Assembly: GCA_039182715.1 (NCBI GenBank)
Contig: JBCDBY010000109.1
Location: 1 to 12,708 of the forward strand
Reading direction: 5' to 3'
DNA length: 12,708 nucleotides
Source of the DNA: JBCDBY01 sp039182715
Lineage (GTDB): Bacteria; Planctomycetota; PLA2
A model generated the notes under the pieces. It made no database searches. It was not told where the DNA came from and saw nothing but the letters and a program-made list of their open reading frames with translations. This document shows, piece by piece, positions 7,314 to 12,708 of this stretch (positions are counted from its first letter, which is position 1; each line of letters starts with the position of its first letter). Both the position numbers and the translations under genes were made by a program.

Positions 7314-7410
7314 CGCCAATATTTGTGGAAAACCGCGCCACGGGCCGATTTCCCCCGTATCCTCGCGACTTCGAGGGGCAACCGAATCTGCCGTGATTTT
7401 GATTCACTGC

Positions 7411-7426
7411 TGGCACCGGTCTTGCT
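7411..7426 (+). promoter_or_regulatory. Sigma-54-like -24/-12 promoter of the first HEAT gene
   Basis: TGGCACCGGTCTTGCT matches the known RpoN consensus TGGCACG-N4-TTGCW with one change (G to C). GG (7412-7413) and GC (7424-7425) are separated by exactly 10 bp. The expected start of transcription is near 7437, giving a leader of about 80 bases before the ATG at 7519. The match is seen directly; its use is inferred. Confidence 0.6.
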
Positions 7427-7504
7427 CTTCTTCGCCCAGCCCCTCGGGGCCATGGCAGCTAAACCGAACTCTCAGGAACTTCTGAAACAGCAATTCCGAT
7501 TACC

Positions 7505-7509
7505 AGGAG
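7505..7509 (+). promoter_or_regulatory. Ribosome binding site of the first HEAT gene
   Basis: AGGAG lies 9 bases before ATG 7519. This decides the start against the in-frame TTG immediately before it (7516). Confidence 0.85.
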
Positions 7510-7518
7510 ACGAGATTG

Positions 7519-9522
7519 ATGAAGCGCTTCTTCCTCATCGCCGTTGCTCTCGGCGTCGTCAGCTTCTTCGCTGAAGACGTCCTCGCGCACGGCGGCTCGT
7601 TCCGCGGCCCGAACGGCGGTGTCCCGCCCGGACTGCGTGAGCCGAGCGACCCGGAGCCCCCGCCCCCGCCCCCGACCGACCCGGGTGCCCCCGGTGGTCC
7701 GACGACCCCCGGTCCCGGCGGCGGTGGCCCCGAGACTCCGGACGACAACGGGCACGAGACGCCCAGCGAAGCGCCCCCGCCCCCGCCGACCGGCCCCCAG
7801 GGCCCGGAGCGCAGGGGCCCGGCCACCAAGACGCTGACCTTCGAGTCGTGGCGCTTCTGGTGGGCCTACAACAACGACGACATCCTCAACCTCAAGTCGC
7901 ACATCTACGGTGCGAAGACGTCGTCCGCGTCGCCCCTCTTCTTCACGTCCAAGGCCGATGAGGCCAACCGTCGCAACGCGCAGCGTCCGACGGAGCGCGC
8001 GATCATCAACAAGATCATTCCCGCGCTGAAGCGTTCGCTGAACCGCCCGAAGGACCACGAGGACATCCACGGTGGTTCGCTCGTCGCGCTCGGCAAGATC
8101 GGCACCAGCGAGTTCGTCCCGGACTTCGAGGCGGCGGCCAACAACCGCTGGAAGACCGAGAAGGGCGTTCCGGTGAAGTTCGGCTACCTCGCGACCGAGT
8201 CGGCCGTGCTGGCGCTGGGCCTGCTCCCGAACCTCGATGACGCGCAGAAGGCAGAGGTCCGCAAGATCCTGCTGACGATCATCGACGACGACAAGATGCG
8301 TTCGCGCGAGCGTGCGTGGGCCGCCGTCTGCCTGGGTCTCCAGGAGGACAAGGGCGCCATCAAGCCGCTCTGGGAGCGTCTGGCCAAGCCCTACAAGGGC
8401 GAGAACAAGCTCAACGTGCCCGCCGGCATCCTGTGCGGCCTCGGTCTGATCGGCGACGATTCGATCCGTCCGGACCTCGAGGAGCTGGTGGTGACCGGCA
8501 AGGTCGGTCGCACCGAGCTCAACGACCGCATTCGCGCCTACGCCGCCTTCGCGCTGGCGAAGATCGCGAGCCCGGAGAGCCTCGAGAGCATGAACAAGGC
8601 GCTCAAGAGCCGTCGCGTCGGCCGCGTCGTCAAGCGCTCGATCGCGATCGCCTGCGGCACCTGCGCGCAGAACGCGAGCCCCGAGCTCAAGGACGCGACC
8701 GTCAAGGCGCTGCGCGCCTTCATCAAGAAGTCGGGCGGCGACCCGAGCGGTGAGAACTTCGCGATCATCGCGCTGAGCCAGATCGGCACCCCCGACGCGC
8801 TGAACTACCTGCTGAACCTCGCGGACAGCGGCAAGTACGGCCAGCGTCCGTATGCCGCCCTCGGGCTCGGCACGCACGTCTGGTACAAGGAGCGCGCCAA
8901 GGAGCGCAAGGAAGGCGAGGGCATGGACCCCGCCATGATGACGAAGATCCGCAACACGATCGTGAAGCTGTCCCAGAAGTACAAGGACACCGACACGAAG
9001 GCGGCCTTCATGCTCACGCGCGGCCTGCTCAAGGACAAGACGGCCATCGAGGAGTGCGTCAAGCTGATCACCCGCAAGGGCGATCCGGTCCTGCGCGGCT
9101 TCTGCTGCGTGGCGCTCGGCCTCATCGGCGAAGCGACGGAGAACGTCAAGGACGCGCTCAAGATCGCGCTCGCCGAGCGCAAGAGCACCGACCTGCGCCG
9201 CGATGCGGCGACCGCGCTCGGTCTCATGCGTGATGCGGACGTCGTCAAGATGCTCATCGAAGAGCTCGACAAGTCCAAGTCCTTCGCGGTCCAGGGTCAG
9301 CTGATCACCGCCATCGGCACCATCGGCGACCACACCGCGATCGACCCGCTGATCGACATTCTCGACAACACGAGCCGTCCCTCGGCGGCGCGTGCCCTGG
9401 CCGCGGTCGGCCTCGGCATGATCGGCGACCTGCTTCCGCTCGCGAGGCTGAGCCGCCTGTCGAAGAACTACAACTACCGCGCCTCCGTCAAGGACCTCGA
9501 CGAGCTGCTGTTCATCCTGTAG
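7519..9522 (+). CDS. Exported HEAT-repeat protein, AHGG/W-x2-WW family (paralog 1)
   Basis: The 667-residue product has a signal peptide (residues 1-23, cleavage after VLA) that would leave His24 as mature N-terminus. The mature chain opens HGGSFRGPNGGVPPGLR (24-40), then a Pro/Gly-rich linker (41-102) with six- and five-Pro runs and GHETP (78-82). A tryptophan motif SWRFWWAYNNDDILNLK follows (110-126). From about 155 to 650 the protein consists of HEAT/PBS-lyase-like helical pairs (for example ALGLLPN, ALGLIGE, AIGTIGDHTAIDPLIDIL). It ends SKNYNYRASVKDLDELLFIL. I recognise the architecture as a planctomycete-type family of unknown function; a role as an extracytoplasmic scaffold is inference. 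Codons are strongly biased and Lys is frequent (about 50), suggesting high expression. It has a good AGGAG site, a sigma-54-like promoter and its own terminator. The paralog at 10410 matches it along its whole length. Confidence 0.95.
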   Translation: MKRFFLIAVALGVVSFFAEDVLAHGGSFRGPNGGVPPGLREPSDPEPPPPPPTDPGAPGGPTTPGPGGGGPETPDDNGHETPSEAPPPPPTGPQGPERRGPATKTLTFESWRFWWAYNNDDILNLKSHIYGAKTSSASPLFFTSKADEANRRNAQRPTERAIINKIIPALKRSLNRPKDHEDIHGGSLVALGKIGTSEFVPDFEAAANNRWKTEKGVPVKFGYLATESAVLALGLLPNLDDAQKAEVRKILLTIIDDDKMRSRERAWAAVCLGLQEDKGAIKPLWERLAKPYKGENKLNVPAGILCGLGLIGDDSIRPDLEELVVTGKVGRTELNDRIRAYAAFALAKIASPESLESMNKALKSRRVGRVVKRSIAIACGTCAQNASPELKDATVKALRAFIKKSGGDPSGENFAIIALSQIGTPDALNYLLNLADSGKYGQRPYAALGLGTHVWYKERAKERKEGEGMDPAMMTKIRNTIVKLSQKYKDTDTKAAFMLTRGLLKDKTAIEECVKLITRKGDPVLRGFCCVALGLIGEATENVKDALKIALAERKSTDLRRDAATALGLMRDADVVKMLIEELDKSKSFAVQGQLITAIGTIGDHTAIDPLIDILDNTSRPSAARALAAVGLGMIGDLLPLARLSRLSKNYNYRASVKDLDELLFIL

Positions 9523-9543
9523 TTCGACCCACGTCGAAACGAC

Positions 9544-9574
9544 GGGCGCCTCCTTCGGGGGGCGCCCTTTTTTT
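9544..9574 (+). terminator. Intrinsic terminator with UUCG tetraloop
   Basis: GGGCGCCTCC (9544-9553), loop TTCG, GGGGGCGCCC (9558-9567) form a 10-bp stem with one G-U pair, followed by seven T residues (9568-9574). It lies 21 bp after the stop of the first HEAT gene and makes transcription of the second HEAT gene from the same promoter unlikely. Confidence 0.95.
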
Positions 9575-9580
9575 GTTCCG

Positions 9581-9609
9581 TTGGACGTGCGACGTCGGAC
9601 GTTTGACGT
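9581..9609. repeat. Heptad RACGT repeat, dispersed relative of the 140-bp unit
   Basis: Four GACGT words start at 9584, 9591, 9598 and 9605, exactly 7 bp apart, in TTGGACGTGCGACGTCGGAC and onwards. The same 7-bp phase of RACGT words opens each 140-bp unit at 4494-4783, more than 4.7 kb away. It sits directly after the terminator of the first HEAT gene, again behind a stop codon. Confidence 0.7.
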
Positions 9610-9644
9610 GCGTGCCGGTTCCGCGTCTGCCGTATTCTTCTGCG

Positions 9645-10247
9645 ATGCTCGTCCAAGGCCTCGCCCCCTCGCTCCCGTCGCACCGGCCGGCGGCCGCGGC
9701 GACGTGGTGGTCCGCCGGCGGCAGCGTGACGGACGGGCGGCTGGTCATCGACCGGCTGGAGGAAGGGCGCACGCCGATCGAGGCGCCGTGCGGCGTGGCG
9801 GCGCCGCTTTCGCTGCCGGACGAGTTCGTCGCGTGGCTGGAACTCGACGAGCCGTACCGGCGCGCCCTCGCGCGCTGGACGCCGTCGCGTCTCTTCGCCG
9901 CGGCACGGGCGTTCGCCGCGCGACGCGAGAAGGGCCACAAGCATCCGCCGCGCGACGTCGAGGAATCGGTGTCGGCGCTCGACCGGCGTCGCCTCGCGCG
10001 GTTCCACGCCGCGCTCGCGATCGACTCGCCGCTCGCCTTCGAGGTCGACGTGCCGTGCTTCCTGCAGGCACGCGGCCTGCCGTCGACCGGTTGGTCCGGT
10101 TCCGACATGCGCGCCATCGCGCGACGCGCGACGATCCTCGAGGGACTCGACGTCGCGGTCGCGGCGCGCGACTTCGCGATCGCGTCGGCCGCCGCGCTCG
10201 AAGCGATCGTCTGCTGCACGGCCGCCGCACACCGCGCGCACGCGTAA
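9645..10247 (+). CDS. Hypothetical protein, 200 residues, between the two HEAT genes
   Basis: I do not recognise this protein. From ATG 9645 (MLVQGLAPSL) it shows strong G/C preference at third codon positions in this frame, which argues that it is real. The composition is Ala/Arg/Leu-rich with no signal peptide and no clear membrane helix, so it is probably cytoplasmic. Visible stretches include TWWSAGGSVTDGRLVIDRLE (20-39), a charged helical part ALARWTPSRLFAAARAFAAR (74-93), and Cys residues at 49, 138, 190 and 191. No Shine-Dalgarno sequence precedes the ATG; TATTCT at 9633-9638 would suit a -10 box of a nearly leaderless message. The stop TAA lies inside the first GTAAC half-site before the second HEAT gene. 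It has no counterpart beside the first HEAT gene. The gene is likely; its function is unknown. Confidence 0.7.
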   Translation: MLVQGLAPSLPSHRPAAAATWWSAGGSVTDGRLVIDRLEEGRTPIEAPCGVAAPLSLPDEFVAWLELDEPYRRALARWTPSRLFAAARAFAARREKGHKHPPRDVEESVSALDRRRLARFHAALAIDSPLAFEVDVPCFLQARGLPSTGWSGSDMRAIARRATILEGLDVAVAARDFAIASAAALEAIVCCTAAAHRAHA

Positions 10248-10274
10248 CGTCGTTACGAACCCAACGTAACGTCG
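10243..10274. promoter_or_regulatory. Repeated CGTAACGTCG sites upstream of the second HEAT gene
   Basis: CGTAACGTCG occurs at 10243-10252 and again at 10265-10274, 22 bp apart (about two helical turns). The first copy also forms the perfect inverted repeat CGTAACG-T-CGTTACG (10243-10257). As GTAAC/GTTAC half-sites they start at 10244, 10252 and 10266, the same order as before the first HEAT gene. The last starts 101 bp before the GG of the candidate -24 element. The spacing and symmetry suggest an operator or enhancer site for a dimeric regulator. Confidence 0.5.
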
Positions 10275-10365
10275 CACGCGTGCGCGGCGCGAAAGGACGC
10301 GCGCACGCAACACGAAGCGACGCGATTCGACATCGGTGTGTCGCATGCGCGTCGAATGCACGCTT

Positions 10366-10381
10366 CGGCACCATCGCTGCA
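10366..10381 (+). promoter_or_regulatory. Weaker sigma-54-like promoter of the second HEAT gene
   Basis: CGGCACCATCGCTGCA keeps GGCAC, the 10-bp spacing between GG (10367-10368) and GC (10379-10380), and TGC, with C for T at the first position of each block. Taken alone it would be marginal; it gains weight because the element before the paralog has the same GGCACC core and spacing. The expected start of transcription would be near 10392. Confidence 0.4.
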
Positions 10382-10386
10382 ATTCA

Positions 10387-10408
10387 TCGAGTGAAAGGAA
10401 TCACTCGA
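10387..10408 (+). promoter_or_regulatory. Hairpin presenting the Shine-Dalgarno sequence of the second HEAT gene
   Basis: TCGAGTGA (10387-10394) and TCACTCGA (10401-10408) are a perfect 8-bp inverted repeat. The hexaloop AAGGAA (10395-10400) is the ribosome binding site, and the stem ends one base before ATG 10410. In RNA this would display or control the ribosome site; in DNA it is an operator-like palindrome. If transcription starts near 10392, as the -24/-12 element predicts, the left arm would be lost from the message, so either that promoter is not used or the palindrome acts in DNA. Confidence 0.7.
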
Positions 10409-10409
10409 C

Positions 10410-12365
10410 ATGCGAATCACTCTGCTTGCTCTCCTGCTGGGACTGCTCCTGCCGGCCACGGTCTGGGCGCACGGCGGGTCGTTCCGCGGTCCCAACGGCG
10501 GCGTGCCGCCGGGGCTGCGCGCGCCCGGCGATCCCGAACCGCCTCCGCCGCCGCCGACGCCTCCGGGCGAACCCGGCGACGTCGATACGCCGCGCGGCGG
10601 TCCGAACGGTCCGGAGTCCGGCCACGAAACCCCGAACGGCACCACGCCGCCGCCGACGCCGCAGCCGCCGCCGGGTCCGGGTCCCAAGACGGGGAAGACG
10701 TCGAACTCGATCACGTTCGACTCGTGGCGCTTCTGGTGGGCCTACAACAACGACGACATCCTCAACCTGAAATCGCGCAAGATCGGTATCTCGACCTCTT
10801 CGCCGCTTTTCCATGGGCAGGGCGATGCCGGCAACTTCACCGATGCGATGCGGCCGACGCGCGATGCCATCGTGAAGCGCATCATTCCCGCGCTGCAGCG
10901 ATCGCTGAACCGTGCGCGCGACCATCAGGACATCCACGGCGGCGCGTTGATCGCGCTCGGCAAGGTGGGTACGACGGAGTTCCTCCCGCTCTTCGACGCG
11001 GCGGCGCACAACCGCCACCGCACGGACAAGGACGTGCCGGTGAAGCTCGGTCTGCAGGCGACGGAGTCCGCGGTCCTCGCCCTCGGCATGCTGCCCGACG
11101 TCCCGGAAGCCCGGCTTCCCGAGATCCGCGCCATCTGCCTGAAGATCATCCGCGACGACGAGATGCGCTCGCGTGAGCGCGCGTGGGCGGCGGTCAATCT
11201 CGGTCTGCAGCGGGACGCGGGCGCCGTGAAGCCGCTGCTCGAGCTGCTCGACGCCAAGTACACCGGCGAGGCGAAGCGCAACGTGCCGGCCGGCATTCTC
11301 GTCGCGCTGGGACTGATCGGCGATCCCCTCGCGTTGCCCGCGCTCGAGCGTGGCTTCCAGGACCGCCGACTCGACGATCGCGTCCGCTCGTTCTACGGCT
11401 ACGCGATCGGCAAGCTGGCGAGCGCCGGCAGCGTCGAGATGCTCGCACGCCAGCTCTCCAGCCGGCGGACCGGTCGCATCCTGAAGCGCTCGATCGCGAT
11501 CGCGCTGGGCACCTGCGCCGCGACGGCGAAGCCGGAGACCCAGGAGCTGGCGGTGCGCGCGCTGCAGTCGTTTCTGCGGAAGTCGGGCGGCGATCGTGCG
11601 GGCGAGTACTTCTCGCTCATCGCGCTGAGTCGCATCGGCAACGAGACCGCCATCGAGACCCTGCTGGACTACCTGGCGAAGGGCAAGCTACAGCAGAAGC
11701 ACTTTGCCGCCCTCGGACTCGGAACGTGGGTGCGCTACCGCGAGCAGGCGGGCAACCCCGTCGAGGACGAGACGCTGGACACGATCCGCAAGGGACTGCG
11801 CCGCTTCTTCGCCAAGAACCGCGACACCGAAGCGCGCGCGGCGGCGATGATTGCCCGCGGTCTGGTGCGCGACGCGACCGCGCTGGATGATCTGGTGGAC
11901 ATCGTTTCGAAGCGCGGCGACGCGAAGCTACGCGGTCCGTGCTGCGTGGCGATCGGCCTGATGGGCCGCCAGCACGTCTCGGCCCGCGAGAAGGAGGCGC
12001 TCTTCGGCGCGCTCCGCAATCGCAGCGACATCGAACTGCGCCGCGACGCGGCCACCGCGCTCGGCCTCCTGCAGGATGCGAGGACGGTGGATGTCCTCAT
12101 CGAGGAGCTGGAGAAGTCGAAGTCGTTCACGGTGCAGGGCCAGCTGATCCTCGCGATCGGCACGATCGGCGACGAGAAGGCGATCGACCCGCTCATCGAG
12201 ATCCTCGACAACACGAGCCGCCCCGAAGCGCTGCGCGCGATGGCAGCCGTGGGCCTCGGCATGATCGGCGACACCCAGCTGATCCCGCGCCTGGCGCGGA
12301 TGAGCAAGGACTACAACTACAGAGCGTCCGTCGCCGACCTCGACGAGTTGTTGTTCATTCTGTAG
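10410..12365 (+). CDS. Exported HEAT-repeat protein, AHGG/W-x2-WW family (paralog 2)
   Basis: The 651-residue product has the same plan as the gene at 7519. It has a signal peptide (1-20, cleavage after VWA) leaving His21 at the mature N-terminus, the identical opening HGGSFRGPNGGVPPGLR (21-37), a Pro-rich linker (38-98) with GHETP (71-75), the tryptophan motif SWRFWWAYNNDDILNLK (105-121), and HEAT/PBS-like helical repeats to the end. It closes SKDYNYRASVADLDELLFIL. One 36-residue stretch (SKSF...TSRP) matches paralog 1 at 31 positions. It differs in having fewer Lys (under 30) and more Arg and in ordinary high-GC codon use, suggesting lower expression or less constraint. It is not co-transcribed with paralog 1, since a terminator lies between. 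The function is unknown. Gene, start (AAGGA 10 bases upstream) and relationship are secure. Confidence 0.95.
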   Translation: MRITLLALLLGLLLPATVWAHGGSFRGPNGGVPPGLRAPGDPEPPPPPPTPPGEPGDVDTPRGGPNGPESGHETPNGTTPPPTPQPPPGPGPKTGKTSNSITFDSWRFWWAYNNDDILNLKSRKIGISTSSPLFHGQGDAGNFTDAMRPTRDAIVKRIIPALQRSLNRARDHQDIHGGALIALGKVGTTEFLPLFDAAAHNRHRTDKDVPVKLGLQATESAVLALGMLPDVPEARLPEIRAICLKIIRDDEMRSRERAWAAVNLGLQRDAGAVKPLLELLDAKYTGEAKRNVPAGILVALGLIGDPLALPALERGFQDRRLDDRVRSFYGYAIGKLASAGSVEMLARQLSSRRTGRILKRSIAIALGTCAATAKPETQELAVRALQSFLRKSGGDRAGEYFSLIALSRIGNETAIETLLDYLAKGKLQQKHFAALGLGTWVRYREQAGNPVEDETLDTIRKGLRRFFAKNRDTEARAAAMIARGLVRDATALDDLVDIVSKRGDAKLRGPCCVAIGLMGRQHVSAREKEALFGALRNRSDIELRRDAATALGLLQDARTVDVLIEELEKSKSFTVQGQLILAIGTIGDEKAIDPLIEILDNTSRPEALRAMAAVGLGMIGDTQLIPRLARMSKDYNYRASVADLDELLFIL

Positions 12366-12366
12366 C

Positions 12367-12428
12367 GGCCGGGGGCCGGGGGCCGGGAGCTGGGGGCGAC
12401 TCCGGTTTCCATGCCCCCGGCCTCTTTG
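12367..12428 (+). terminator. Probable terminator of the second HEAT gene, with GGCCGGG heptamer run
   Basis: The stop is followed at once by GGCCGGG repeated at 12367, 12374 and 12381. GCTGGGGGC (12389-12397) can pair with GCCCCCGGC (12413-12421), with one G-U pair and a 15-base loop. The same right arm can also pair with either upstream GGCCGGGGGC copy. Only CTCTTT follows, so the T tract is weak. The alternative stems may make the structure heterogeneous. Confidence 0.55.
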
Positions 12429-12524
12429 ACTCGGTCTGTCGCTCGCTGCTCTCCTGCACCTCTGTTGGGGGCATCGGTTTGCGGGAGAATTGAACCCGGC
12501 TCCGTAACTGTCGGTATCTCCAGA

Positions 12525-12708
12525 GTCGTTGACACCCGCACCGTCGGCACAACACACCCCAAAATCGAAAAGCTCCAACGCCGCCCGCCGTCGCCCGCTG
12601 GCGCGGGCTATGGCGCGACAGGCCCGCCACGTGACCATGCTCCGCAGTCGTCGACGCCCTCCACCTTCGGCACAACCCACCCCGAGGTCGAAAAGCTCCC
12701 ACGGCGTC
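12525..12708. repeat. Degenerate repeat of about 122-bp period, second copy cut by window end
   Basis: A block from 12525 (GTCGTTGACACC...) is repeated from 12647 (GTCGTCGACGCC...). Shared pieces are TCGGCACAAC, CACCCC and TCGAAAAGCTCC in the same order and spacing, offset 122 bp; similarity appears to begin somewhat earlier in both copies. Between them lies a GC-rich spacer (12583-12646). No coding pattern was accepted on either strand. It resembles a family of intergenic repeats, and its right limit is outside the window. Confidence 0.75.

Noticed and set aside
7588..7590. Assignment of the HEAT proteins as lytic polysaccharide monooxygenases from the N-terminal His
   Set aside because: No LPMO domain follows; the chain enters a Pro-rich linker and helical repeats. 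Only the possibility of metal binding was kept as a finding.
9474..10382. Long minus-strand frame opposite the 200-residue gene
   Set aside because: It crosses the terminator and the heptad repeat, is extremely Arg-rich and fits the antisense of the plus-strand gene.
12473..12515. tRNA or tmRNA 3' end on the minus strand (GGGTTCAATTC near a CCCCCA end)
   Set aside because: The T-stem does not pair properly, no matching acceptor strand or anticodon arm is present, and no CCA follows.

Overview
The window looks like chromosomal DNA of a GC-rich bacterium, most likely a planctomycete. The best evidence is a pair of exported HEAT-repeat proteins whose mature chains begin HGG(S)FRGP...VPP and carry a W-x2-WW-x2-N motif, plus a HEAT plus von Willebrand A protein; both are styles I associate with Planctomycetota. 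This assignment is inference. No rRNA, tRNA, CRISPR array, transposase or phage gene was seen.

Left part (1-4489). Three minus-strand genes are closely packed and probably co-transcribed: a HEAT/vWA protein with a signal sequence, then a CorA-type divalent cation channel 5 bp further on, then prfB (release factor 2) 20 bp further on. prfB runs off the left edge and keeps the classical in-frame TGA with its +1 programmed frameshift signal. An AI-2E/PerM-type membrane protein is divergent; its ATG and a candidate ATG of the HEAT/vWA gene share one CATG.

Middle (4490-6791). The AI-2E gene and pyruvate kinase converge. The gap between their stop codons is filled almost exactly by two 140-bp tandem repeat units built around heptad RACGTNN palindromes. 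Behind pyruvate kinase lies about 590 bp without a convincing gene, holding a 17-bp tandem duplication, a strong GC hairpin and a doubtful 27-codon ORF.

Right part (6792-12708). A small membrane protein with a PH-like domain is divergent from the first exported HEAT protein. That gene ends in a textbook terminator with a UUCG loop. A 200-residue protein of unknown function separates it from a second, clearly paralogous HEAT protein. Each HEAT gene is preceded by a sigma-54-like -24/-12 element, and each has a cluster of three GTAAC/GTTAC half-sites with the promoter-proximal site 101-103 bp upstream of the -24 GG. The two paralogs therefore look like a co-regulated exported pair. The second also has a perfect 8-bp inverted repeat with the Shine-Dalgarno sequence in its loop. 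The window ends in a degenerate repeat of about 122-bp period.

The left and middle genes are housekeeping (translation termination, ion transport, glycolysis). The least understood part is the duplicated exported HEAT protein family and its apparent shared regulation.
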